Source: Snuella lapsa (GTDB lineage Bacteria; Bacteroidota; Bacteroidia; Flavobacteriales; Flavobacteriaceae). Taken from it: DNA of 64,000 bases. The notes below the pieces were generated by a model that saw only the letters and a list, made by a program, of their open reading frames with translations, had not been told where the DNA came from and searched no databases. Location of the stretch: contig NZ_BAABCY010000104.1 in NCBI RefSeq assembly GCF_039539345.1, positions 26,671 through 90,670 of the forward strand, given 5' to 3'. Shown in pieces: positions 1-8,528 of the stretch (its first letter is position 1; every line of letters begins with the position of its first letter). The translations under genes and the position numbers were made by a program.

Positions 1-435
1 AGCTTTACAAATAGTTTCTACCACAGCATCGTCTAAACCTAGAACAGCAGCCATCGTACTTGGTTGTAATTCGCAAGCTTTTTGCATGGCCAAAGCACGT
101 TGTGATACGAGTTTTAAACCGTCTTTAAAGTTTAAAGTGCCATTGGCTACCAATGCAGAAAACTCTCCTAGTGAATGTCCGGCAACCATGTCGGGTTTAA
201 AAGCATCGCCCAACGTTTTCGCTAAAATAACCGAATGTAAAAAGATAGCGGGTTGGGTTACTTTGGTTTCTTTAAGTGCTTCGGCAGAGCCTTCGAACAT
301 AATGTCTGTGATATTGAATCCCAGAATGCCATTGGCTTGTTCAAATAGTTCTTGCGCTAATGGCGATTGCTCGTATAGGTCTAAGCCCATTCCTGTGAAT
401 TGTGCTCCTTGACCGGGAAATATATATGCGTTCAT
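1..435 (-). CDS. fabD: Malonyl-CoA:ACP transacylase FabD (partial, N-terminal half)
   Basis: FabD transfers the malonyl group from malonyl-CoA to acyl carrier protein for fatty acid elongation in the cytoplasm. The visible 145 codons start with MNAYIFPGQGAQ, the typical oxyanion-hole GQGAQ of the family, and contain GHSLGEFSA near residue 86, whose Ser is the catalytic nucleophile. The family is usually about 290 residues, so roughly half is present and the 3' part lies beyond the window edge; the reading frame is open to base 1. Start chosen at the ATG directly before the conserved NAYIFPGQG. The upstream neighbour on the same strand is the FAD-dependent dehydrogenase, about 100 nt away. High confidence in the family. 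Confidence 0.93.
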   Translation of the reverse strand, partial: MNAYIFPGQGAQFTGMGLDLYEQSPLAQELFEQANGILGFNITDIMFEGSAEALKETKVTQPAIFLHSVILAKTLGDAFKPDMVAGHSLGEFSALVANGTLNFKDGLKLVSQRALAMQKACELQPSTMAAVLGLDDAVVETICKA

Positions 436-541
436 AGTTGTTTATTTTATGCGGTGCAAAAATAGGAATATTTTTAAAGATGTTAGACTGCTTTGTTACT
501 AGATGTTAGATTATGTAATGTAAACGGCATGTATTTGGAGT

Positions 542-2098
542 TTATAGTCCCACAATTGCTGCTTCGGCACAACGTTCGCCATCCATAGCAGCCGATACTA
601 TGCCTCCTGCATAACCACCGCCTTCGCCACAGGGAAACAGTCCTTTTACTTCTGGGTGTTCTAGTTGCTCATTTCTAGGGATACAAACGGGCGATGAGGT
701 TCTGGATTCTACGCCAACAATATTAGCTTCTTCTGTGTAATATCCTTTCATTTTTTGACCGAAAGCTTGAAAGCCTTTACGTAATCTGCTTCCTATTAGT
801 TTGGGAAGTAAAGAATGTAAGGGGGCCGATTTTAAACCTGGCTGATAGGAGCATGGGTTTAATTGAGGGGATAAATGGCCTTCAACAAAATCGGTAAGGC
901 GTTGTGCAGGGGCTACTTGACTGCGTCCCCCAGCTGTAAAGGCTAGTTTTTCTAAATTTTTCTGGTATTCTAAACCTTTTAGTGCCCCAAATCGTTCGTA
1001 TTTATGTAAGTCGGTATTGGCGTTAATTTCAACCACAATGCCGGAATTTGCAAATAGGTTGTTACGTTTGGAAGGCGACATGCCGTTAACAACAACTTCG
1101 CCGTTATTGGTAGCTGCGGGTACGATAAAACCACCCGGACACATACAAAACGAGTAAACACCCCTGTGGTTTATTTGCTGGACTAAACTATATGAGGCTG
1201 CTGGTAATAAAGGATCGCGTTCGCCATTGCAATGGTATTGGATACTATCGATGATGTGTTGGGGGTGTTCTACCCGAACGCCCATAGCAAAGGATTTGGC
1301 TTCTAGGGCTATTTGTTTTTTTGCCAGTAAGTAAAAGATATCACGAGCCGAATGACCGGTAGCGAGAATAACGCGATTCGCGGCCATCTCATCACCGTTT
1401 TGTAAGTGTATGGATTGAATGCTGTTGTTTTTTATGGTAAAATTAACGACACGGGTTTCAAAATGAATTTCACCACCGTACTTTAAGATGGTTTCTCTTA
1501 TGTTTTGTACTACTTTGGGTAGTTTGTTAGTGCCTATGTGTGGGTGGGCATCTATTAGTATTTGTTCGGTAGCGCCGTGAAATACGAGATTTTCAAAAAT
1601 ACGTCGTACATCACCGCGTTTTAGGCTTCTGGTATATAGCTTGCCATCGCTATAGGTGCCTGCGCCGCCTTCGCCAAAGCAATAGTTGGAATCTTCGTTT
1701 ACAAAATGTTCTTGATTGATGGCTCTTAAATCGCGTCTTCGGTCCCGAACATTCTTGCCTCGTTCGAGAACAATGGGCTTGAAACCAAGTTCTATACAAC
1801 GTAAGGCTGCATACATACCAGCTGGTCCAAAACCAATGATGTGAATGGGTTTGCTTTTGGAAACGTCTTTGTAATTAAATTGGTATTGTGATGTTTTTGG
1901 AAGGGGTTCTTTAATGTAGACTGCTACTTTATAGTTGATTATAATTTTAGGTTTTCTCGCATCGATAGATTTACGAAGTACTTTTACCCCGCTAATGTCG
2001 TTTTTGTCTATACCTAAAAAGCTTGCTGATTTTATTAGCAATATGTCGCTAAGCGCTTCTTCTTTAAGCGTTAAGCGAAGCTGAAGTTCTTTTACCAT
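542..2098 (-). CDS. FAD-dependent dehydrogenase (COG2509-like)
   Basis: A 518-residue cytoplasmic flavoprotein. Residues about 86-111 form a Rossmann dinucleotide-binding fold (GFGPAGMYAALRC followed by VLERG), preceded by an approximately 80-residue N-terminal domain. A further glycine-rich stretch, FGEGGAGTYSDGK, lies near residue 141, and the C-terminus has FPCGEGGGYAGGIVSAAMDG, typical of the FAD-contacting end of these proteins. The architecture matches the uncharacterised family of FAD-dependent dehydrogenases common in Bacteroidota (COG2509). The substrate is unknown and the neighbours give no clear hint. No signal peptide. The family is confident, the reaction is not. Confidence 0.85.
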   Translation of the reverse strand: MVKELQLRLTLKEEALSDILLIKSASFLGIDKNDISGVKVLRKSIDARKPKIIINYKVAVYIKEPLPKTSQYQFNYKDVSKSKPIHIIGFGPAGMYAALRCIELGFKPIVLERGKNVRDRRRDLRAINQEHFVNEDSNYCFGEGGAGTYSDGKLYTRSLKRGDVRRIFENLVFHGATEQILIDAHPHIGTNKLPKVVQNIRETILKYGGEIHFETRVVNFTIKNNSIQSIHLQNGDEMAANRVILATGHSARDIFYLLAKKQIALEAKSFAMGVRVEHPQHIIDSIQYHCNGERDPLLPAASYSLVQQINHRGVYSFCMCPGGFIVPAATNNGEVVVNGMSPSKRNNLFANSGIVVEINANTDLHKYERFGALKGLEYQKNLEKLAFTAGGRSQVAPAQRLTDFVEGHLSPQLNPCSYQPGLKSAPLHSLLPKLIGSRLRKGFQAFGQKMKGYYTEEANIVGVESRTSSPVCIPRNEQLEHPEVKGLFPCGEGGGYAGGIVSAAMDGERCAEAAIVGL

Positions 2099-2173
2099 GA
2101 TGCAAAATTAGGGAAAATAGCGACAGGCACTGAAAAAGATTTTTTGAAGTATTTGGGGATGATAATTTTGATG

Positions 2174-2995
2174 TTATTTCGCTAAGCGAAATCCAAGTGT
2201 TGGTAGGCGCATGGAAGAGGCTCTTGCGTTTCTATCTTTTGTTCTAATACTGCCCTTTCGGTGGCTAAAGGAGCCTCCTCTTAAAACTTTTGAATCTAGT
2301 ATGTTTCCCAACTTATCGCAAGGGTATGGTGTTTTATTGTTACTAACCCATTCCCATATGTTGCCACTCATATCGTAAAGTCCCAGTTCGTTGGGTTTTA
2401 ATTGTCCAACGGGGTGTGGTCTGCTATCTGAGTTTTCTTCAAACCAGGCAACTTCATTGGGATTGTTGCTTCCAGCATATGTGTAGCCAAAACTTTTTTC
2501 GCCTCCTCTTGAGGCGAATTCCCATTCTTCTTCTGTTGGTAGCCTGTACGTTTCTCCATATTTTAGATTGATTGCTGCGATGAAGTTTTGTATGTCGTCC
2601 CAAGATACTTGTTCTACTGGGCACTCATCACAATTGGCAAACTTGCTGGGTCTTGTTCCCATTATTTTAAACCAATCTGCCTGGGTTACTTCATATTTGC
2701 CAATATAAAAATCTTTTACAGATACGGAATGCGGGCACTCATCTGCTATCCTAAGCTCTGGATCGCCACCGTCATCAACATTATCCATACCTCCCATTGT
2801 ATAATTGCCCCCGGTAATATGTATCATGTCTAAACCGGATTTTTTGAATCTTGTGCTTTCTTTTTTAGTATGGTGCTCTGTAGCCCGCTGTACCTTTTCT
2901 TTTTTTGTGGGACAGCTTTGTAGCGTTAAAAAGCCTATTGACCATAAAAAAAAGAAGGGGGTAAGGGAGGTGTACTTGTTTGTTTTATTTCTCAA
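2174..2995 (-). CDS. SUMF1/formylglycine-generating-enzyme-like lipoprotein, active-site cysteines absent
   Basis: A 273-residue exported protein: a hydrophobic N-terminus ends in a lipobox (LQSC, Cys28), followed by a SUMF1-type fold. Recognisable signatures are ITGGNYTMGG, DFYIGKYEVTQADW, CPVEQVSWDD, YRLPTEEEWEFASRGG, GLYDMSGNIWEWV, VLRGGSF and the terminal LGFRLA. True formylglycine-generating enzymes carry two catalytic Cys in the segment between the GGS motif and GFR; here that segment reads RTKDRNARASSMR with no Cys, so it is unlikely to convert sulfatase Cys to formylglycine. It sits 101 nt downstream of a CxPxR-type sulfatase on the same strand, so a role connected with that enzyme is possible but unproven. 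It could be an ergothioneine-type, GldK/GldJ-type or purely structural SUMF1 relative. Confidence 0.85.
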   Translation of the reverse strand: MRNKTNKYTSLTPFFFLWSIGFLTLQSCPTKKEKVQRATEHHTKKESTRFKKSGLDMIHITGGNYTMGGMDNVDDGGDPELRIADECPHSVSVKDFYIGKYEVTQADWFKIMGTRPSKFANCDECPVEQVSWDDIQNFIAAINLKYGETYRLPTEEEWEFASRGGEKSFGYTYAGSNNPNEVAWFEENSDSRPHPVGQLKPNELGLYDMSGNIWEWVSNNKTPYPCDKLGNILDSKVLRGGSFSHRKGSIRTKDRNARASSMRLPTLGFRLAK

Positions 2996-3096
2996 TTTTC
3001 AACGTTTTTATGACTAGGGTCTATTGTTTGTGATCTAGTGCCTGGGTATGGCAATCCTTTTTTTAAATGTATAGGTAATTGTATTCTATTTTTTTG

Positions 3097-4572
3097 TTAA
3101 TGATTTTTTTTGCCACCTCCACCTCCTGTATAGGGGTATTGGTCAAATCCATCAAAATCGGGATTTTTTGCTCGTGGGTCGTTAAGGCTTGTCAATTTAT
3201 TTTGAAGCTTGTTTCTTAAATTCTTTAAGACGTGAATATATGCGGGATCTTCTGCTATATTGATTAATTGGTCTGGGTCGTTTTTTAGATCGTAGAGTTC
3301 TTCTTCTGGTCTTTTTCCAAAACAAAGTTGGTATGCCCTAAGATGGTCTGCATCTTCATCTTTATTTTCTATGATATAATCTTTGGTTGGCCCTGGGTCG
3401 CAATCGGCATACCATTGATTGGGATAGTTTGTGGTTCCTATATTGCCAGTACCAGCAGGCCAAAGATTGGATTTGTAATTGCGTATATACAAAAAGGCTT
3501 CGTTTCTGTATCCACGGGATGGGTATCCACCCATATTGGGTTTTTCTTGTGCGGGTACATGACGTTCTTTTCCAAATACAATATCTGAACGGTTTTTGGT
3601 ATCGATGATACCCGATTTGTTAGATTTTAGGATGTTGGCAAAACTGCTTCCGGTCATAGCATCTGGAACGCTTATTTCTGTTATTTCAAGTAGTGTGGGG
3701 GCAATGTCTGCGAAAGAAATAAAGTCGTTTACTTTGCGAAGGGGTGTTATTTGTTTACCCCAGCGAACGGCAAAGGGAACGCGAACGCCAGAATCGTAAA
3801 GATTGCTTTTACAGCGAGGGAATGGCATACCATGATCGCCGGTCATGATAATAATAGTGTTTTCCAGCAAGCCGTGTTTTTCTAGTTGTGAAATGACCGT
3901 GCCTACCAGGCTGTCCCATCGCTGCACTTCGTAATAATAATCGGCGATGTCGTTTCGTATGGTATCGGATTCTGGAAAATGCTTAAAGCGGTGTACTTTC
4001 TTTATGTCGATACCACTTTGTTTACCTGTTCCTTTTTTGTACGGACGGTGTGGGTCTGAAGTTCCTAGCCAGAAAAAAAACGGGGTTTCGTTATTATTTG
4101 CGTTAAGAAATGCCTCGAATGTTTGGTATGCTTTGTTAGAGGGGTGGGAGCCGTGATAGGCTATCCAATTGTCTAAATTACCGGGTCCCCATGTCTTTGC
4201 TGTTGTCCTTCCTGTTGCGTAACCATTATTGGCTAATAGGTGTATAAAACTTTGATGCTTTTCTGGAAGGGTACTCCAGAGGTTGGCTCCGGATTCAAGT
4301 TCCCAATGGTATTTTCCGGTAATGAATACGTTTCTGCTAGGGGTGCAGGATGGACTTGAAACGTAAGCGTTATTGAACAGTACACCTTCATTGGCGATTC
4401 TGTCAAAGTTGGGTGTTTTTATAATGCTGTCTCCATAGACTCCTGCATGTGGCCATCCCCAATCGTCGGCAAGGCAAAAAACAATGTTGGGACGTTCTTT
4501 TTGGTTCGTTTGTCCGACGGCAGTATATAATGCTATGCTTAAAAGCAAACATGTTAGTAATGTTTTGTTCAT
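3097..4572 (-). CDS. Secreted sulfatase, Cys-type (arylsulfatase family S1)
   Basis: A 491-residue sulfate-ester hydrolase with a cleavable signal peptide (residues 1-20, ending AVG/QTN). The mature start PNIVFCLADDWGW supplies the paired metal-binding Asp (36-37). The maturation motif CTPSR is at 76-80; its Cys is the one converted to formylglycine in this family. GDHG lies further on, and a sulfatase C-terminal subdomain with the LYDLKNDPDQLINIAED pattern follows. The layout resembles heparan/N-sulfoglucosamine sulfohydrolase-like enzymes, which in marine Bacteroidota act on sulfated glycans, but the substrate cannot be read. The C-terminus ends in a Gly-run followed by KKNH, an odd tail. 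It lies upstream of the SUMF1-like lipoprotein. No SusC/SusD pair is present nearby, so this is not an obvious polysaccharide utilisation locus. Confidence 0.9.
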   Translation of the reverse strand: MNKTLLTCLLLSIALYTAVGQTNQKERPNIVFCLADDWGWPHAGVYGDSIIKTPNFDRIANEGVLFNNAYVSSPSCTPSRNVFITGKYHWELESGANLWSTLPEKHQSFIHLLANNGYATGRTTAKTWGPGNLDNWIAYHGSHPSNKAYQTFEAFLNANNNETPFFFWLGTSDPHRPYKKGTGKQSGIDIKKVHRFKHFPESDTIRNDIADYYYEVQRWDSLVGTVISQLEKHGLLENTIIIMTGDHGMPFPRCKSNLYDSGVRVPFAVRWGKQITPLRKVNDFISFADIAPTLLEITEISVPDAMTGSSFANILKSNKSGIIDTKNRSDIVFGKERHVPAQEKPNMGGYPSRGYRNEAFLYIRNYKSNLWPAGTGNIGTTNYPNQWYADCDPGPTKDYIIENKDEDADHLRAYQLCFGKRPEEELYDLKNDPDQLINIAEDPAYIHVLKNLRNKLQNKLTSLNDPRAKNPDFDGFDQYPYTGGGGGKKNH

Positions 4573-4649
4573 ATATTATTAATTATTTAATTGTATCCAG
4601 GTTTAATCGATATGCACTATAAGGTTTTATGTATGTGTCGTGACTGTAT

Positions 4650-5123
4650 TTATTTTTCTTCAATATTTTTAAATCCTGAAACATGGGATAGGACAGCCTT
4701 CCATTTTCCTTCTCTTTTTACAAGTACATTGCTTGATTGGTAAATAGATTTTATTGAATCTTTTAGGATATGACCTGTCCCACAAATAATTGCAGTGCCA
4801 TTGTCTAAAATTTCGAATCTCTTGATTTCATAATTGAATGAATCATTTTGAATGGCATTTTTCTTTAACCAAGCTAATTCATCTTTTTTGCTGTACCAAT
4901 TTCCTAGATTGTCTATCATCTTGAAATCATCTCCTAAAATTCTGTCTAAAAGTAATGTGTCTTGCTCTGCATAGGCTTTAGGCCATTCGTGCTCTTTTAA
5001 ATACCTAAGAGCTTTTTTATCGTCTTCGGTAACTAAAATAGGATTTGCCTTGTTTTTTGTTTTGCATCCTGTAGTTAATGTTATAAACAAAGTGATTAGT
5101 AAGGTTTGGATCGTTTTTCTCAT
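4650..5123 (-). CDS. NTF2-like (DUF4440-type) lipoprotein
   Basis: A 157-residue protein with a lipoprotein signal (TLTTGC, lipid Cys at about 20). The following 130 residues resemble the cone-shaped SnoaL/DUF4440 fold: YAEQDTLLLDRILGDDF early, SKKDELAWL in the middle, then RFEILDNGTAIICGTGHI and a C-terminal WKAVLSHVSGF strand. Such domains bind small molecules or act as accessory domains; the specific role is unknown. It is 77 nt upstream of the sulfatase on the same strand and may be co-transcribed with it. No catalytic residue can be assigned. Confidence 0.7.
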   Translation of the reverse strand: MRKTIQTLLITLFITLTTGCKTKNKANPILVTEDDKKALRYLKEHEWPKAYAEQDTLLLDRILGDDFKMIDNLGNWYSKKDELAWLKKNAIQNDSFNYEIKRFEILDNGTAIICGTGHILKDSIKSIYQSSNVLVKREGKWKAVLSHVSGFKNIEEK

Positions 5124-5541
5124 TTTAAACAGTCTTAGTTTTGTGAATTATATTGATGCTTAACTTTTGTCTTAACAAATGTTTAGTAACTCATAGGGTG
5201 TTGGTACATATTTCTAGAAGTAAATTTACCTATTTCTTGCCAAAATCTTGATTTAAAAATGGAGGGCGAATATTCTTGTTTGTAATTATGTAAGGCAAAA
5301 GGGTACTATTTGTAAAAACTATTCGAGTGCTTATGGTTTTTGTTATATAGTTTTTATTCATATGATACAAGTCATGGATGCATTGTTTTTAAACATTAAA
5401 AGGATTAAAGTCTGGTGTACAGTAATATCAGGTATAACTTTGGGTATATTCTTCTGACTTATTTTGCTATAAATTTTATAGCTGCCTCAATTGAATAGAG
5501 TACTGTTGTGGAGCGGGCGAAATTCATAGTTACTTGATATA
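5124..5541. other. Intergenic gap without a recognised gene
   Basis: About 418 nt between the DUF4440-like lipoprotein and the CPBP protease gene. It is AT-rich and has no ORF with protein-like composition and no RNA gene that can be recognised by eye. It probably contains the promoter of the minus-strand lipoprotein/sulfatase genes near its left end. Confidence 0.5.
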
Positions 5542-6378
5542 TCAATTAATTGATTTTGTTTTTTTCCAATATAAGTATCCAAAAATTAGTATGATTACCA
5601 TATAAAATGTATTGAATACCATACTATGAACAAACTCATTTTGAGTCTCAGTTATAGTGAGTAATATACTTCCAAAATGATTATTGCTGCCATGCAGTAA
5701 GGCTCCTATGAAAATTGAATAGCTATTAAAACCAAGATAAGCGATAATGAGGGAAAGAGCCATGCCAACCAGCGGATAGGTTATGAAGGTTTCTATAAAT
5801 GGATGATTGGGGAAATTGTAACCTTGCAATGCTATGGGCATATGCCAAATGCCCCATACCAAGCCTAGAAAGAGTATCCCTTTAATGGCTCCGAAGCCAT
5901 CAATCATTTTTTCTTGCAAGTAACCTCTCCAACCTATTTCTTCCCCCAATATGAGTAGTGTAGTGACAGGGTAACCTAGTGCGAGCAGAACAGCTACTTT
6001 AAATGGAGAGCCTATCTTAGACCAATCTGGTACTGTTCTCACATCTAAGAGTATTTGTGTGCTGATTATGAATCCAAAATAGAGAATAGGAATGATAAAT
6101 GCTCCCAAAGCTCCTTTAAATGACGGTTTGAAAAATTTCAAGTCTTTCCAGGTGCCGCCTTCTTTTTTGTTGAGAATGAAAGCTAAGATCGCTGGGATAA
6201 AAGCGTATACCAACATAATAATTGATCTTTCAACGGCTTCTGAGAAATTAAAAAGTCCGATGCTTATGAAACCAAAAATCCAGGAGATACCCAGAACTAA
6301 CAGGATATATTTTTTTGCTTTTTGAAACTGAAGGGTAGGGTTTGGAGAGTGAAGCTGTTTACTAGTGTGTGTGCTCAT
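5542..6378 (-). CDS. CPBP-family intramembrane metalloprotease
   Basis: A 278-residue polytopic membrane protein of the CAAX-protease/bacteriocin-processing (CPBP, Abi) family. The defining motifs are present: EEIGWRGYLQ (motif 1, Glu pair and Arg), WGIWHMPIAL (motif 2, His) and LLHGSNNHFGS (motif 3, His/Asn). They lie in the membrane segments where this family places its glutamyl-type catalytic site. About eight hydrophobic helices are visible. Family members process prenylated or peptide substrates or confer self-immunity; here the substrate is unknown. It follows a membrane-bound AraC-type regulator by 64 nt on the same strand, which suggests that the regulator and protease form a unit. 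Confidence 0.85.
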   Translation of the reverse strand: MSTHTSKQLHSPNPTLQFQKAKKYILLVLGISWIFGFISIGLFNFSEAVERSIIMLVYAFIPAILAFILNKKEGGTWKDLKFFKPSFKGALGAFIIPILYFGFIISTQILLDVRTVPDWSKIGSPFKVAVLLALGYPVTTLLILGEEIGWRGYLQEKMIDGFGAIKGILFLGLVWGIWHMPIALQGYNFPNHPFIETFITYPLVGMALSLIIAYLGFNSYSIFIGALLHGSNNHFGSILLTITETQNEFVHSMVFNTFYMVIILIFGYLYWKKTKSIN

Positions 6379-6442
6379 TAAGATTATTGTTTATCTAATT
6401 AAATGTTTGGCAAATGAATGGATAAACAAGGTATCAATCGAC

Positions 6443-7594
6443 TCATTGGAAACTTTGAGACTCTTTATCGGATAATTTTTTAAATGCTATAGGAGTCATA
6501 CCGACTTGTTGTTTAAAAACGCGATTGAAAGTAGCTTTGGAATTGAATCCCGAATCGAAAGCTATAGCGAGCAAAGTTAAGTTTTTAGCAGCTCCTTCTT
6601 TTAGTTGCTTTGTAAAATAGTTTATGCGGTGTTTATTGACGTATTCGTAAAAATTTGAATCTAAACAAATGTTGAGTAGGTGAGATAATTTCTTATCTGA
6701 GACATCTAGAATATTTGCCGTTTCTCTTAAAGAAAGATGCTGTCTTTTGAAAAGCTTTTGTTCTGTAAATACGTTTTCTAAATGAATTTTGAGCTCCATA
6801 AATTCTTCCGATTCACAATCGTAAAAGGGTTTGGATTTGATTTTCTTTTCATGGGAGATTTCCTTTTTAATTGCTTCAGGGGAAATATCATTAACCAAGA
6901 AAACTTGTACTTGATTGATTCCGTAATAACCTATATACCAAATGAGCAGTACTAAATAAAAGAGGTTTATATATATTAGGATAGAATGAATAGGATAGGC
7001 AACAATTAGCAGCCCGCTTATTATATCTATAATCAAAAACAGGATAAATCCTCGAATCCAGATAGCGAGCCATTTTAAATCTAACGTGTTTAAAGTAGCA
7101 TAATTGTTTTTTACCAACCTTTTATAGTGTTTTAGTAACTTGTTACTTAGAAAAAGATAATAGGCCAAGTACAAAATACCTAGAAAGGGAATTACGAGTA
7201 AAATGGCTTGAAAAATAACTGTTTTGCCATCTATAGGCAGTCCCAAATAGTATTGAGGGATACTGTAAGCAAAAAAGGCAATAAAAGAGGGGAGCAGTCC
7301 TCTTATAAATTTTTGTGAGTCAATCTTAGAGGTATAGATAGTTTTTATATAATGGAAAATCAAAGGCCCTAAAGCAAAAGGAATAATAATCCCAATGGGT
7401 GATATTATGGTGGCTAAAATATTCAGTTTCAAATACAAAGATGCATAGGTAAGAAACAAGATTAAAAAACTCAAAAGAGTGAAAACTAGAATTTTATTTG
7501 CCTTTTGTTTTTTCCAAATACGACTAAGTAATAGTATTAGAAAAAGGTTTGTGCTAATTCCAGAATATATTAAAAATGAAGAGAGTTCTTTCAA
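6443..7594 (-). CDS. AraC-family transcriptional regulator with N-terminal seven-helix membrane domain
   Basis: 383 residues. Residues about 1-235 contain roughly seven hydrophobic helices, and residues about 285-375 are an AraC-type double HTH: LSLRETANILDVSDKKLSHLLN is the first helix-turn-helix, and LLAIAFDSGFNSKATFNRVFKQQVGMTP is the highly conserved second one. This membrane-anchored AraC architecture is common in Flavobacteria and is thought to couple an extracytoplasmic signal to DNA binding. The adjacent CPBP protease gene downstream is its most likely target or partner. The signal is unknown. Confidence 0.88.
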   Translation of the reverse strand: MKELSSFLIYSGISTNLFLILLLSRIWKKQKANKILVFTLLSFLILFLTYASLYLKLNILATIISPIGIIIPFALGPLIFHYIKTIYTSKIDSQKFIRGLLPSFIAFFAYSIPQYYLGLPIDGKTVIFQAILLVIPFLGILYLAYYLFLSNKLLKHYKRLVKNNYATLNTLDLKWLAIWIRGFILFLIIDIISGLLIVAYPIHSILIYINLFYLVLLIWYIGYYGINQVQVFLVNDISPEAIKKEISHEKKIKSKPFYDCESEEFMELKIHLENVFTEQKLFKRQHLSLRETANILDVSDKKLSHLLNICLDSNFYEYVNKHRINYFTKQLKEGAAKNLTLLAIAFDSGFNSKATFNRVFKQQVGMTPIAFKKLSDKESQSFQ

Positions 7595-7780
7595 AAGAAT
7601 ATTTTTATAGCTAATAAAGTATTTAAAAATTTTTTATCCAAAAACTTGTCTTTTTCTTATTTGGAATTTTTTACAAAATGATTATAACGTTTTGTGGGTG
7701 GTTTTCTGTCTTAACTTAAAGATAGCAAATTGTAATAAATTCCGATTAAAAACTCAGAGGCAATGAACTATGCACTTACA

Positions 7781-7790
7781 TGGTGCTAAC
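7781..7790. repeat. Short shared flank motif TGGTGCTAAC (possible cassette end)
   Basis: This 10-mer lies 13 nt beyond the stop codon of the methyltransferase gene that ends at 7803. Its exact complement GTTAGCACCA occurs upstream of the TlpA-like gene at 63232-63241, and a 9/10 match TGGTGCTAAT lies just after that gene at 63925. A related AGTTAGCA precedes the DUF7003-like gene (12491-12498, minus orientation). The recurrence at the edges of unrelated small genes suggests a shared insertion or recombination boundary. Confidence 0.4.
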
Positions 7791-7802
7791 CTTTAGCTTT
7801 AT

Positions 7803-8420
7803 TTAATTCAATTGTTTTTTGAAGCTGCAAAATAAAAAGTTCTGTTTTGTGTCAAATGGTGTAATGTGATCTTCGGTTACACATTTAATTTTTACAAAAC
7901 TATTTTCCAGTTCTGATGTTAACTCATGTTCACTATATTGTTTAATATCAAGTCCGCTACATTTTTTAGGTCCATTTTCAGAAAAAGCCCCGATTGTTAA
8001 AAATCCATTCACATATTTTCTTGCGGTATCGACATATTTCTTTATCTCGTTATTTGTAGTAAGAAAATGAAAAGTAGCTCTGTCGTGCCAAACATCATAA
8101 GTCATTTTAGGCTTAAATTCTGAAATATCACTTACAATCCAATTTACTTTATCTGCTTTGTTTCCTAGTCGTTTTTTCGCTTTTTCAAGTGATTTAGCAG
8201 AAATGTCAAGTACAGTAATATTTTCATATCCTTCATCAATTAAGCAATCTACAAGTTTGCTGTCTCCGCCCCCAATGTCAATAATTTTAGCAGTTTTGTC
8301 AAGTCCGAATGAGTGTATGAATTCAAGTGAAGTTTTAGGTGTTTCTTGAGTCCAACTTACTTGTTCTGGGTTTTTGGTTTTATAGACTGTTTCCCAATGT
8401 TTCTTTCTGTTTAAATTCAT
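7803..8420 (-). CDS. Class I SAM-dependent methyltransferase
   Basis: A 205-residue cytoplasmic enzyme with a class I Rossmann methyltransferase core: motif I IIDIGGGDSKLVD near residue 44, an acidic end of strand 2 (VLDIS), and VNWIVSDISEF for the adenine-binding region. An N-terminal W-x-x-V-Y segment (HWETVYKTKNPEQVSW) is typical of the small methyltransferases annotated near thiopurine S-methyltransferase/UbiE. The acceptor is unknown. It lies in the accessory stretch; its upstream flank carries a palindrome ending in an attC-like GTTAGGC, and its downstream flank carries the TGGTGCTAAC motif, so it may have been acquired as a single-gene unit. Confidence 0.83.
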   Translation of the reverse strand: MNLNRKKHWETVYKTKNPEQVSWTQETPKTSLEFIHSFGLDKTAKIIDIGGGDSKLVDCLIDEGYENITVLDISAKSLEKAKKRLGNKADKVNWIVSDISEFKPKMTYDVWHDRATFHFLTTNNEIKKYVDTARKYVNGFLTIGAFSENGPKKCSGLDIKQYSEHELTSELENSFVKIKCVTEDHITPFDTKQNFLFCSFKKQLN

Positions 8421-8444
8421 TCTGTTTTTGTTTTTTTAGTTTGT

Positions 8445-8474
8445 GCCTAACTGCTCTTTTAAGAGTAGTTGCGG
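8445..8474 (-). repeat. attC-like palindrome upstream of methyltransferase gene
   Basis: Read on the minus strand, AAC-TACTCTT-aa-AAGAGCA-GTT forms a near-perfect hairpin (8449-8470 with one mismatched pair), and its right end GTTAGGC fits the integron core-site consensus GTTRRRY. The left end CCGCAAC is only a partial match to the inverted consensus. Alternatively it could simply be a transcription terminator for the upstream minus-strand methyltransferase gene, although no good T-tract follows in that direction. Confidence 0.4.
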
Positions 8475-8528
8475 GATAAAGTAACTAACTTACTGAAAAA
8501 AGAGTAAACAAGAACTAAGCAATTAATT

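Noticed and set aside
2174..2995. Active formylglycine-generating enzyme
   Set aside because: The catalytic Cys pair is missing in the segment before GFR.
2588..3017. Plus-strand open frames opposite the SUMF1-like gene
   Set aside because: They overlap a clear coding gene on the other strand and have no protein-like features.
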